From Capitella teleta (Eukaryota > Annelida > Polychaeta > Capitellidae), in assembly GCA_000328365.1 (NCBI GenBank), contig KB301890.1, forward strand, positions 145,874-209,873: a stretch of 64,000 nucleotides of DNA, given 5' to 3'. A program made the translations under genes and the position numbers. How positions within the stretch are numbered: the stretch's first letter is position 1; each line of letters begins with the position of its first letter. Under the pieces are notes generated by a model that was not told where the DNA came from, did no database searches, and saw nothing but the letters and a program-made list of their open reading frames with translations. Positions 37,700-49,500 of the stretch are shown here, piece by piece.

Positions 37700-40070
37700 A
37701 TATGCGACATCTCCGGAAACAACACCAGAGACGCCATTGATAGTAACCCTTGTTAACCGTGATGGGGGATTTGCAAATCTTACATTTGAATCAAATAATG
37801 GCAAACGTAACAGTCTTCTTACACAACTAATGTTTGCAAGGAATACACAACAGAGTTGTCATTCATCAATGGTTGATCGCACGGCCCAGGGATAAGTGGA
37901 ATAAATCTCCCAACACTGAACAAATTGTGCATTCTGAAATCAAATCCTTCACCTGACACATCGCATGTTATACGGATGATCGTGTTTTTTTCCTTTCTTG
38001 ACATTTCTTCTATCGGAAGATTTTACCCTAAAGTTTTTGAAGGATTGAGATCCTCAGATATTCAGATATTCAGGAAATATGGTTCTCGTAAAAGCATTAA
38101 AAAAGCAACATATAGAATTAAAAAAAAAAAAAAAAAAAAAATCTATAACAAAATTATTTAAATGTTATATTGTATATGTACCATATTAAAGTATGCGCAT
38201 AACAACAGGTTTCTCCTGTTTATCAACATGGTTTCAACAAACTGGGTCTCCGTTTGCTGAAACCACGTTTCGAAGTCATCCACCCACAGACGATGTAACT
38301 TGAGAGCAACCCAATCGGTTTCCATGGCGATAGTCCAAACCTCGAGGTCACCATTTTAAAGAGAGTACAAGTAACCCAGAACTCATGTAAGTAGAACCAG
38401 AAACCAAAACTTGTTCGTTTTATTTTATCTCAACGAAAGGAAGAAATCAACAAATGACAGAAATCGACAGTGAGCGAGGTTGCAACCGAAATGTGCATTG
38501 CATGTCACTATGCACTCAGCTCGTCTGCGCTGAACTTGGGAGTCTTCTTTTTTTTTTTTTGCAGCCTGGGATGGTTTTACGCTTTCATGCACAGGCTTTT
38601 AGCTAGGATTTTTTTACAGGGTGTCCAACTTTTTCAAGGATCACAAAAAAGCGCGCGTAACGCTCAACTGACAAGGGCAGCATCGAACGCGGTGACCACA
38701 ATTTTCACATAAAACACAATAGTATTATTCACTGCATTATATGTCCACTTGTCAAAGAAATAAGACACCAAAGGATTACTCCCAGCAATATGAGGCGGAT
38801 GGAGCATCAAGGAAACCGAGGAAGTTTTAGGTAAAGATCCTTGGCTGGATCCCTTACGTAATATTTAAAAAACTCAAGATCCTCTGAGGAAGTTTTGGTC
38901 AAGATCCATGGTCCGAGGCTTCATTTCCCCTATCATTTATTCAAAACACCACTGCATCTCTTACATAATATATAACTACAATCTTTCCATCAAATATATT
39001 TAACAAGATCGTCCACAAATGAGCCATTATAATATTGGTTGGAGTACATCTACTACCGGTACCTTTGAATCTTCAGGGCAAATTTGTGCATTATATGCAC
39101 ATAGAATTTGTTGATTTTTGTTTTGGCTTTAAGAATTATAACATTATCAACAACAATACTTGTGCACTAGTAAGTCTTTAAGGGATATTAAACACAAATC
39201 ACACGAACAGATGACAATATACAACTGATTTCCCTATGAAATGAACTAAATATAGATTCCCTTGATCAACAGTGATTCTGATTTCTGAGTGAAAATTCAA
39301 TTAAAAACAAATATCAGCAAATGGATAAAAGTTTAAAATGAATGCTTACGCTTCTTTTTGTTGAGGGATCAGTTAATCCTGCGAAATCAAAACTACTAAT
39401 AGTAGTGGCTAAAACCAGGAGGACATGCTGTGGGCTAATCAGGTCATCTGAAACATGATTGGCTAAGGCGGTAAGGCGTTTATTTTAGAAGAGAGCGGCG
39501 CCTCAGAATACAACTAAACAATACTGAAATTGCATTGAACTATTTGCCGAAGAAACAAAGCGCACGGACGATAAGAGATTACATTCTTCGTGAATAACAT
39601 CACTGATGAGTTCCCAACTTCCCAATGCCTACAAAGTCCACCGCTATTTACATAAAGTATTAACATGCCGTTCGATAATTAAGCTTGTCTGTTTGCTCTT
39701 ACAAAGGTTTACCAAAAGAGATTGAAAATACGACAACTTTATAAAAATTCCAGCGTTTTTAAAGGCATGTTATTCATCTAATCAGTGAGTGACCTACAAT
39801 GAAACACAACCCGTCCACTACAGCCAAATCGAGGCGTCATTTCTATAGAAGTAGAGGCGTCCCATTGAAAAAATGAGGCGTCCCAAAACTGAGATGTGGC
39901 GTCCCCAGGACGCATGGACGCATGGCTAGCTAACAGCCTGTAATCATGCATGCAAATTTGGAGTCATGCTCAATAAAGCAGTGTTCGATGTTATTATAGA
40001 TTTTTTAATTACATAATTTTTTTTTTTCGAAAAAATTTCTATAATATGTTGCTTTGTTATAGATTGAAAA
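37700..40070. other. Region upstream of the receptor gene, no gene seen
   Basis: The receptor promoter should lie at the left of this stretch. I find no coding exon. An A run sits at 38120-38140 and a T run at 38549-38561. A block of about 28 bp (GAGGAAGTTTTRGGTMAAGATCC-like) is repeated at about 38818 and 38885. The segment 39830-39930 repeats GAGGCGTC at irregular spacing. Confidence 0.4.
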
Positions 40071-40236
40071 AAAATATCTATATATCGCTTTGTCTGTCTG
40101 TTTGTGTGTGTGTCTGTTCGTCAGTACCGATATTTGTTGGCGCGATAGCTTCTTGAATATACGAGCAAATAACACCAAACTACAAAGGGGCATGGACATT
40201 TTAGTTCCCCATCAACATTTGAAATTTTGAGGACAA

Positions 40237-40255
40237 AGGTCAAAGGTCAAGGTCA
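40237..40255 (+). promoter_or_regulatory. Three direct AGGTCA half-sites (DR1 plus DR0)
   Basis: AGGTCA occurs at 40237-40242, 40244-40249 and 40250-40255. The first two have the 1-nt spacing bound by HNF4 or RXR-type nuclear receptors, and TCAAGGTCA is an ERR/NR5-type site. Other copies of the repeat keep two of the half-sites. The motif match is seen; binding is inference. Confidence 0.3.
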
Positions 40256-40697
40256 CGGTGAATTATTAAAATTTCAAACGGGGTCGGCTCTAGCTCATTC
40301 ATTATACGAACTAGGGCCTTGTAGTTTACACCAAACTATTCAGTGCAACAAGATGTGCAACAAAACGTATCACTGTAACGGCGCTGGGGTGCACCGTTCT
40401 TGCGTAATCTTGCATAATGTTAATTGCGACATACTCAATGGCCGATATCTCGGTTGTTATGCAGTTGTGGCATTGAAATCACTACAGTACATTGCTAGCA
40501 TATACATCTTACTAATTCTGAAGTTTTAAATGAATACATCGAAGTTGAAGGTCATGGTGGTAATTAACGCAATTAACTGCGTAAATTGATTATTATTTCG
40601 AATTTTGTAATTTTTAATGTTTTTCTTAGTAGAGTACAGCGTACACTGTCTTGTGCTTGAAGGAAATGAAAAATTTCATAATATTTGTCAGTGTTTA

Positions 40698-40698
<1 letters not shown>

Positions 40699-40760
<62 letters not shown>
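40699..40760. repeat. (TA)n microsatellite
   Basis: About 30 TA dinucleotides followed by CACACA, at the end of repeat copy A. Confidence 0.97.
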
Positions 40761-40767
<7 letters not shown>

Positions 40768-40949
40768 CAGGTATTGCGTAAATTCTTGATTTACAATAAT
40801 TTTAATGAAAAAAAAAGAAAAAAAAAGAAAGAAAAAAAAGTGAAAATGAAGTGTGAAAGGAAGAAGAAAGTGAAACCGTCACGTGAGACAAAAGGGAAAG
40901 GAGAAAAAAATACCCATTTTACGGCGACACTTAGCTTTTTCAGCATCTT

Positions 40950-41025
40950 GATCTGAAGATCTTGGTTCAGCGGCAAAATCGCGGACTGACACGCAGGAGT
41001 CCCGAGGTCGAATCCCATCTGGGTC
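40950..41025 (+). mobile_element. tRNA-like SINE head, third family
   Basis: An A-box-like TGGTTCAGCGG and a B-box-like GGTCGAATCCC lie about 45 bases apart, as in a tRNA gene, but the outer arms do not pair into an acceptor stem. It is therefore probably the head of an old tRNA-derived SINE rather than a working tRNA gene. Confidence 0.4.
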
Positions 41026-41350
41026 AATATGTTTCGTCTTAAAGTTATTTTTATTCTTAAATTTTCTTTTCATTTTTGATTTTTCTCTTCTCTGTAGTAA
41101 TGCCTTTTCCCTAAAAACTCCTATATTTCAGGCTTCGACTGATTTCTTGTTTGTCTGTTTGTCTGTCCGTCCGTGCCGATATTTGTTGGTGCGATAGCTA
41201 CTTGAATTAACAGGCGAATAACACCAAACTACACAGGGGCATGGACATTTTGGTTCCTCATCTTTCATTAAAATTTCAAGGACAAAGGTCAAGGTCACAG
41301 TGAACTGTTAAAGTGAATTTGCTTTTGTTAAAGCCTGAATTTGTTGGCGC

Positions 41351-41538
41351 TGTAGGAGCGCAATGAAACACGCGAGTCAATTGGGCTCTACTCTAATTCA
41401 CTGTCTTTATTGACGAGCATGTCTGGTATATATACTGGTTAGTGCAGACGGGAGATCCCCTGGGGGATCCCTGAGCGTATCTGCTCAATCACTGTTCGAC
41501 ATACGAATTTGTTCACAGTGCTTGTACGGTGCACTACA
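41351..41538 (-). mobile_element. Solo LTR (Ty3/Gypsy-like size), 188 bp
   Basis: The sequence begins TGTAG and ends CTACA, and is flanked by the 4-bp direct repeat GCGC (41347-41350 and 41539-41542). On the minus strand it has a TATATATA box followed about 30 bases later by AATAAA, the order expected in an LTR. It interrupts repeat copy B2 at TTGGCGC/GATTG, where copy A is continuous. No internal retrotransposon sequence is present, so it is a solo LTR left by recombination. The short length and 4-bp target repeat fit Ty3/Gypsy, but the family is inferred. The intact target repeat suggests it is not very old. Confidence 0.75.
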
Positions 41539-41796
41539 GCGCGATTGTTAATTGCATAAACAAACAAATGGCACTACACTACACAGGCACGTGGACTTTT
41601 AGGTTTTACATCTCCCATTGAAATTTTGTAGTTCAAGATTTAGTGTGTCAAGATGTACAACAAAGCATAAACTTATAACGGCGCTAGGTTGCACCGTTCT
41701 TGCGTAATCTTGCACAATAGCAATTACGATATACTCAAAGGCCGATATTTTTATTGTTATGCAAGCTGTGGCATTAAAAATAACACAGTACATTGC

Positions 41797-42067
41797 TTCA
41801 TTGGTCTTCGGCGCTACCGAAAAGAAGCACCGGCACACACCGATGAAAACTCACCCCTATTTTAGTACATCCATTTCACTCGATTTCACATGACGTCACT
41901 CGAATTCCCAAGATGGTTCACAAGGCGAGGCGAGTGAAAATAAATTCGCAGTATTTGCTGAATACGACCAGTTGAACCTTATGTTACTATAAATAGCAGC
42001 CAATGAGATACCACCTGTCATCGGTGTGTGCCTGTGCCATTATATATATGAACAGGGAACCAGTGAA
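41797..42067. mobile_element. MITE-like element, copy 2, with 10-bp target duplication
   Basis: The direct repeat AGTACATTGC at 41787-41796 and 42068-42077 flanks 271 bp, and repeat copy A has the same site without the insert. The ends form an imperfect inverted repeat (TTCATTGGTCTTCGG against TTCACTGGTTCCCTG). A 9-10-bp target duplication points to the Mutator group, though the inverted repeat is short. It contains TGACGTCA and ACTATAAATAGC. Copy 1 lies at 11.13 kb. Confidence 0.75.
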
Positions 42068-42792
42068 AGTACATTGCCAGCATATCCATCTGACTAAATT
42101 TAGAGTTTTAATTAATTAGATCGATGTTCAAGGTCATGGTGACAATAAACGCAATTAATTGCATAAATTGATGATTATTTCGTATTTTGTAAATTTGATA
42201 AAAATAATAAGTACATACAGTGAAGCGTGCGCTGTTGAGTGCTCGAAGGAAATGACACATTTCAATATATGTGTCTGTGTTTAGTCGAAAATCATTTTAG
42301 GCGACACTCGTTATCAACTCGGGTGAATAACACCAAATTACAAAGGGGTATGGACGAATAAGATTAAATCTCCCATTGAAAGTTTGAGGTGAAAGGTCAC
42401 AGTGAATTTTCAAAGTTTCAAACGGCGTCGACCATAGCTCATTCATTATTGAAGCTTTCAAGTTAGTGTCCTTTAGTTTGCACCAACGTTTTAGTGCTAG
42501 AATATGTGCAATAAAGCTTGGGGCTGCTACTGCGCAAGGTTGCACCGTTCATGCGTAATCGTGCATAATACTAAATACGACGCCGTTTCTGCGCCATTTC
42601 TCAAATTCTTTCGACATTTTTCCATGTATTTATAAACAAAATTCTGGACTACTGGTGTATTTCCCCCTTGGAATTATCCCTAAACAGGTTCAATACAAAA
42701 GGCTTCCACTGACCTCTTGTTCTTGTAATTCTCTTTGGTTCTCCAGATTGTTTCATTTAGTTCCAGTAAATTCTCGTAGGTCTCACAGCTGA

Positions 42793-42793
42793 T

Positions 42794-42825
<32 letters not shown>

Positions 42826-42826
42826 C
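42793..42826. repeat. Poly-T tract
   Basis: About 33 consecutive T. Confidence 0.9.
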
Positions 42827-42975
42827 GGGCTGCCTGGTGTTATAATTATGACGATGACGTCGTGCTAAAGGTGAAAGAAAGTAAGAATCTGCGCCGAGAA
42901 AATTCGCAGTGTGTATTAAAGCAAACAAGACACATATATGTTTCTTCGATGCCATGTATTTTGGTTCAAATGAGG

Positions 42976-43320
42976 TACAGAGGCACCGAATAGCTCAATC
43001 GGTTTAACCGACTGACTACAATCCTATGCCGACCGTGGGGGTCGAGGTCCCGGGTTCGAGACCCGATCAGGCCACGGGCGTTATGATTGGGAATTATGAT
43101 TGTTATAATTGTAATTCTTCAATGACTCTGCAGTGCTGCCCAACTGCGTGACAAGGCCGGGCGCTGTGTACTACTGTCTATGGTGGTATGCAGGATAAAG
43201 AACCCTTGGAATTTATCGATAAGAGTAGGGGGAAACCCCGGTCCCGGGCCTTCTGTTCTGGCGCCCGTATCACCCGAACGGGTTGGGTGGAGCCGTAAAA
43301 CCCCATCACGCATCACGCAC
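42976..43320 (+). mobile_element. tRNA-derived SINE, copy 3, full length
   Basis: The head reads GGCACCGAATAGCTCAATCG with the B box GGTTCGAGACCC at about 43052, followed by the shared body and the end GGAGCCGTAAAACCCCATCA plus a CGCA-type tail. A perfect 13-bp target duplication GGTTCAAATGAGG lies at 42963-42975 and 43321-43333. This is the cleanest copy for defining the family. Confidence 0.92.
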
Positions 43321-43825
43321 GGTTCAAATGAGGCGTTCTTTAAATCAAGCAAATTTGCCGTCAGCAAATACAGGCGAAAATAATTATACGACTACTAGGT
43401 ATAACCACTGATTTCGTGGTGGAGGGTGGCGCATTGCACAACTGAATTCGCACGTACGTATCGGTTCCATGGGTTTCAATGACGACGCACTCACACGATC
43501 TGCCCCAAGATCACCGTTCCCCCTTCTTTTCAATGTCCTTTTGTCAGAAAATACATTGCCCGTAGGCAAATCGTGCTGAAACTGTTATTTTTTTATGGTA
43601 TGTATAGATCTTGACCTCTAGAGAACACTTGCGTAGAAGACCAATCTAATCTCCCCCAGAAATAATATTCTGATTCTTTTAAATAATAACCTCCGTAACA
43701 AGACAAACGTTGGGTATATCTTTGCAACCAACCCACGCAATTACAAGATTTAAATTAAATTAAAGTATAGTGGTCGATATCCATTGCAATAGTTTCCTTA
43801 TAACTGGCATTATCACAGCAAACAT

Positions 43826-44506
43826 TGACGTAGTGACTCCAATACTACATCAATTATGTTATGCACTAGTTGGATGGTAAGCTCCAAGCTCGTAATAACG
43901 AAGACTCAACCAATCACTTCATATTGGCTTTAATTTACCTTCAACAAAATATTCCAAGTAGTGTTGTCGCGGTTACCCCTGTCTCCAAACCAATTTAAAT
44001 GTTCAATTAGTTTCTCATTTTGCTTGACCACCTGTGACACCTAATTTGATGTATTAACGATGTGTTATGTAACCTCATGTTGTAAAGGTGGGGCTGTAAA
44101 ACGCCCGCACTCTCTAATCAATCTCCACCTGTGCTCGATTTCCCCAATAAAAGAAAGTGTTCGTTGGATTTCGGCGAGTTCTCCGTTGACCAGCGGCCAC
44201 TTCACGTATCCAGAGCAGTTCGTCATTCATTGGCTAGCCCAAAAGGCTGCCTACTACAGGGACTGGATCGCGATGCTGGCCAATTAGACGGAGAATGTGT
44301 GTCCTGCTCACCCCGGGCACGTGACAGTGTCAAAAATGAGTTCTGCAAAGAGTATCTTGTTGTGTGTGGTTCGCACGGGACGAGTGAGCACGAGAGAGAT
44401 ATAGAGAAGAGGTGTAGAAGTGTAAAGGTGTACAGGTGTGGAGGTGTAGAGGTGTGTGTTCATGGAAAATATTCGTGTCTTATATACTAGAACCATGGAT
44501 GTGGGG
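43826..44506 (-). repeat. Dispersed repeat, copy B (pair of 7.22-7.52 kb)
   Basis: Inverted relative to copy A and longer by about 300 bp in the middle. It contains a GT/GA-rich run (GTGTAGAGGTGT type) at about 44410-44460. No coding product is recognised. Confidence 0.75.
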
Positions 44507-44755
44507 CATAATATCACAGTTTTATATGGTCTAAGAGGTTTAGGTTTAATTCCAGGAACTAGTTGAGCCTCCTGGCGATTGGCAAAGGGTTGTCATGCAG
44601 ACGGTGTAAGCCACATTAAACACATGCCCTCTGGCGTCATCATTAATCTAATCATTTGGCAAAAGTGGGCAAAATTTATGTTATCTTCCCTACTACCGCC
44701 TCANAAGCAATAGTAAGTTGCATATATACTTTGTTTGTGTAGTGAAACTGTTTAA

Positions 44756-44805
44756 NNNNNNNNNNNNNNNNNNNNNNNNNNNNNNNNNNNNNNNNNNNNN
44801 NNNNN
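44756..44805. other. Assembly gap, 50 N
   Basis: Exactly 50 N. The flanks are nearly the same (about 25 bases ending GTAGTGAAACTGTTT on the left and GTAGGGAAACTGTTTT on the right), with a long poly-A on the right. The gap therefore probably reflects one poly-A locus joined twice rather than missing sequence of known length. A single N also occurs at 44704. Confidence 0.97.
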
Positions 44806-44829
44806 ATTCTTTGTTTGGGTAGGGAAACT

Positions 44830-44877
<48 letters not shown>

Positions 44878-45146
44878 AGGGAGAGACAATTACATCATTT
44901 GATGCGTTTGTTTAATATTCTACTTCAATATCTTAAACGGCCCTGGACGCGTTAAATTGAGCCTCTGATGATCCCCAGGGACATTAATTGGTATTTCGCG
45001 AGTCGATTCCCGATGACATTAGCGTCCTAAGTCATAACGTTCGTTTTATGAGGGCGTTATGATCCGCAAAAATTTGGCTTCCTTTCGAGCAGTCTGCTGA
45101 AACGAGTGATGTCAGATGCTTGCTACCTGACCGATCAGAACGCTCA

Positions 45147-45173
45147 AAAAAAAAAAAAAAAAAAAAAAAAAAT

Positions 45174-45205
<32 letters not shown>

Positions 45206-45206
45206 G
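45147..45206. repeat. Poly-A followed by (AAT)n
   Basis: About 26 A, then AAT triplets. Confidence 0.9.
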
Positions 45207-45484
45207 TAATAATAATGATAATAGGTGTAATATACATGAAGCCACCACCCAATACCGAAAGTGTAATTCTGGAAGTCATTGGGCCAAAGACCTCTCTATT
45301 AAGATGGACGCGCCGCTCTCATAGGCGCCAGCATAAACAGTTACGCAACGCACGCTAAGTGGCTGGTCGAGTGTTAATAACTTCCGGTCTTTTGCTATTG
45401 TTATTTTCCGCTCGTTGACTCCACTGAAAAGAGAAATTTAAAGGCCAGCTGTTCTCTATTATTCGACTCTAAACCACTGAGAAT

Positions 45485-46420
45485 GGACCTGAATGGTGTA
45501 ATTGACTTCATTGCCAGCCAAGATGACGATGCATTCGCCCTAACAAGCTATGAAATATCCTTTGAGGACGATCTTTGCCTGGGAAGAGGTTGATTTCGAG
45601 AAATCTTTGAGACGATGAAAACGCAGCACAGCAACATTTCTTCATCACTGGACCAAGATTTCGCCAAATGTTTGGGTGAGTTAAGTAATTATATACCTAC
45701 CTGTGATGGATACATTACTTGTAATTAAATTAGAATGCTTGTAAATTTAATTGAAGACATGCTAAAAAGGTATTTGATTTCTTTTACAGAGCATTTGGAT
45801 CACTTTGAAGCCTGATTGAGGAGCTGGAAACCATTTCAAGAGTCTCAGCCTGCCCATGGGCAGGATCCTTACATCTCAGAAAATTCTAGACATGTGCAGG
45901 GAGTTGAACATGCGGCTGTCCTCCAAGTAGCACTCCAATTCTGTGACGACATCGTCACTCGACCAGCCAACTTTGCTCCCCCATCCAAAGACACCAACAC
46001 TGAGACTGTGACTGGCCATCAGAGTGAGATCATTATGTACATAACTGGAGCCATTCTCCACAAGTTGAAGAAGCGGTATGCTCGCTCTAATCGAAGTGAT
46101 GACCTGGATGTCATCGCGGGCTTCATCAGCCACGAAAAAAGAAAGGTCCGAGACCATCCCTCATTGCGGTCAAGTCAAGGGGAGGGCTGTTGACTCCTGT
46201 TGCGGCGCTGGAGCCCCTTATGCAAATTGCATATCAGAAGTCTAAAACAGGCCTGAAGTCAGCAGGCCTCTTAAGCGCAGAAGTCATGGCAACAGGGTTG
46301 CCTGAGGAGTCGCCCATCTCTGACCTGGATGACAGAGTCATGAACGATATTATGAGACTTTTTCATAAAATTATGTGCCACCAGGAATACTGGAGAAATC
46401 TTGGAGAAATAGAAAAGTAA
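45485..46420 (+). pseudogene. Decayed transposase-like gene (P-element/THAP9-like C-terminus?)
   Basis: Two exons can be traced: 45485-45673 (MDLNGVIDFIASQDDDAF...) with a GTGAGT donor, and about 45791-46420. The second includes QSEIIMYITGAILHKLKKRY, a YIxGxxxxKL pattern found near the C-terminus of P-like and some other DDE transposases, and then SLIAVKSRGGLLTPVAALEP, typical of the same region. There is one TGA in the first exon, one TGA early in the second, and a frame change near 46140, so the gene is dead. AATAAA follows at 46555-46560. Family assignment is tentative; no terminal inverted repeats were found. Confidence 0.45.
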
Positions 46421-46599
46421 AAATTATTGTACCGGCAAAGAAAAGGCTCTGCAAGTCAAGCTGTCAGACAAAGAGAACATTATAGATTTATAACCATACT
46501 TTTCCATCATTTATCATTATTATTTTTACAATATTTATTTGATGGGATTTTTTGAATAAAGCAGAAACCAAAAAGATAATAATTTTATCTTTCATTCTT

Positions 46600-49500
46600 T
46601 TTTATTGTGTGGGAAAAAACGATGCAATAAAAGTGATCAATCAATCAGTTTTCAGTAGTCCTCTTGATGGGGCTTGAAGAGAGGACAACTGAATCCGTTA
46701 TCATTTTGGCTCCTCTTGTGTTGCCCTTAGTTGCTTGTGTTGTGCCCTTGTGTTGCCTCTTAATAGAGAGTCTTTGCATTGGGCATTTGTGACTTTCGGA
46801 CCGTGTCTTCTTATTACCGGTATTTGATGAAATTATAGGAATAGGAAATGATATTCATGTTGAAAATATTGTTAACAACTTTACATGTCTACACGTAGAC
46901 ATAATATCATATCACATGCTAAGAAGCAGAAAATAAATATTTCTCAGCACGGCTTCTCAGAAATGAGACATGACGAAGAGACGAATATGATACATTCCTA
47001 GAAACCATATATACCAGGAGTGAGATACTAGTACATCTGTATATGGAGCATTAAACTTTAACAAAGAAAATTCGTATTAATTTTAAAGATAGTGTTGGAT
47101 ACACTACAGTCTTTTCATGGGAAAAAAAGAAAAAAAAAAAGAAAAAAGAGAAAAGAATACTAGATGCAACACGAAAATACCCGCGATTATGACATGACGA
47201 GTGTTTAACTACAGACGCTCCACGCACTAATATTGTCTGCAAGATAGTTCAAAGATATGAGTAAAAGTAATCATTTCAATAAAATAATTAGTATTGTTCT
47301 ATTTTCGGTCATGTTAGGAAAGCATATTTCAAATTATTTTTGTTCTATTTACCCAGAAAGAAATGGTTCATTTAATAAAAAGTTGTCTTAAACTGGACAG
47401 CAAAAGAAACGCAACGCAACGCAACAAGATCCCAATAACTTGATAAATCGCGGAAATAATCTGTTGAAACTTCAAGTGTAGTCAGATGGTTTCCAGAGGC
47501 GGATTTTGGCGCCTTCGGAATCAACATGCGTGTCAATTTCAGTCTTGTATAACGAGCAACAGAAAAACTTGTCTTTCGCGCAAAATTCACCTATATAATT
47601 GACGTGTCGATTTCATTTCGTGAATGAGTCACCTATATCCAATACAATAATTTTCGTCATCATTATGATTATGATGCTAAGATTAGAAGGTCACGTATAT
47701 TTGAGGCTGTGCACTAGATTCCAGAATCTATAGGCCAGGGTGAGGATCTTCGTATCAATGATCTGCTTTCTGTTGAATTAATTTTTTTATATGATAAACA
47801 AAATAATATTATTTAGCTGTAAGTGGCAGCAAAAGAAATCCAAAAATCAACACAACAAGAGATTATGATTAAATAAATAACAATCTTAGTACACGTATAC
47901 TAATTAAGCTGACATACTACAGCGAGACGATGGTGCGTATAACTCGCCCGATCTATCTGTGCTAACGTATATTAAGAATAAAATAATGATTCGGTTGTAC
48001 TCGCAATCGGATTATTATCCCGTTTAATTATTTGAATCATTATACGGCCTCCTCTCTTGAAGAACGGGGATAGTTCACTTGCTGTCATTGAGGAATCATT
48101 GAAAACAAACAGTTTTCGGTGGGATTGGCTCCATGAGCCATTGAGCCGTCTCAATTACCACTACTGAGAGAGGTGTGCCTCGGACACACAGTCAATCTGG
48201 GGGAATTCTGTGCTGAGCCGAGAACAGCGTGGTGTCGTCTATGCCTTTGCAAGATTAAATACACTTCAAGTGGCAAGAAGAGAATGAAGATCGTGAAGAA
48301 GGTATGCAAGGCTGACGCAAGGAGAAGAAGAGAGGCAAAGGCCCAAGAGGAGAAGAAGAGCACAGAAAAGGATGAAGAAGGCTTTGCAGACACTTGCTAA
48401 GAGGAGTCGAGAGAGCAAGACGGCCAAGAGATTTTAATGATGTTTCATGTTTCCTTACTTTCAAGTTCTGTTTTCTCAAATTGTGTGCTACTCTTGTCCT
48501 TTTTTATTGCCTGTGTCTTTTAAATTTCTTTATGATAAACCAGTTTCATCACACCTCATGGCTCATCCTTGTTCTTTTTAATGAGCGATATTGTATTGCG
48601 ATTCTGCTTCAAAATGCTTTAAATTTTTCAATTTGGAAGGTTAAATACAATATAAAAATTTCCGTTTTTTTTCCTCAAGCCAATCGCATGCCTAATCTAT
48701 ACTCGGTAAAAATTACCGTTTTTTTTTTTTTTGACAGGTTTGCGGCGCAGACGCGCATATTTTCCCGGAAAATGATTAATTCAAAGCAAGTGCAATTCAC
48801 TTATTAAAAGAAACGAATTGTACAGAAGAGCTTTCTTGCACTTCAGATCACCTCTTTATTCAGCCTCCCTTTCCTACCCAGACAGGATTAAGCTTTCTAA
48901 ATAATTATTCTAAAATTATTTTTTCTAAAATAATAAAATCACCTAGCGGAATGAGGGCAAACTGAGGCCCTTGTCTTGAGGGCAAGGATGTTAATATGAC
49001 TGGATTGCTCAAAGCGGTTTTGGTGCGCATATACCCCCGGCCAACATGCCTCGTTCTGAATTCAAATGACGTCACACCAACTGGTTCCGCGTCGTAGCAA
49101 CGAGAGTGTGAAACGGACCCATTATCGCTCTCTTGGCTGTGTGAAAGTGGTGAAAAAGGTTGTCGTTCGGGATTGTGGCAACTGATGAAGTGCAGATACG
49201 AATCATAATTTTCACAGGTGTTTAGGTCATTCAAATGGAGGTCTCGTTGCATGCATTATCCAGCTGAACTTCCTCTCACGACGCGTCAGTGACTCAGCCA
49301 CAGTGTGAGTGTGACAGACTTGAGTCTTGAGACTTGACAGTCACCTGGTCACGCAGCCAGATATCATATGATATAGTCATCATTATGATAGTGACTGAGT
49401 GCGTATATAGGCCCTACTGAGTAGACAGCAGCTTGTGCAGTATGAGTGTCACTGTCAAATTGTCAGTTACTCTCAGTAAATGACACTGACAGTCGTTGAC

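Larger units (their letters stand above)
40075..42600. repeat. Array of four diverged copies of a 0.6-kb repeat
   Basis: Copies start at about 40075 (A), 41140 (B1, partial), 41336 (B2) and 42290 (C). Shared landmarks are CCGATATTTGTTGGYGCGAT, AATAACACCAAACTACA, a block of AGGTCA half-sites, TGCACCGTTCTTGCGTAATC, and an end near GTGTTTAGTC. A TGTCTG/TGTCCG-rich run precedes A and B1. B2 is split by a solo LTR and a MITE, each with target duplications that match the uninterrupted copy A. There is no coding capacity. The order of events is clear: array first, insertions later. Confidence 0.85.

Noticed and set aside
39830-42600. A CRISPR-like array of repeats and spacers
   Set aside because: Repeat units are long, diverged and carry eukaryotic element insertions; there are no short identical repeats with unique spacers, and the DNA is animal.
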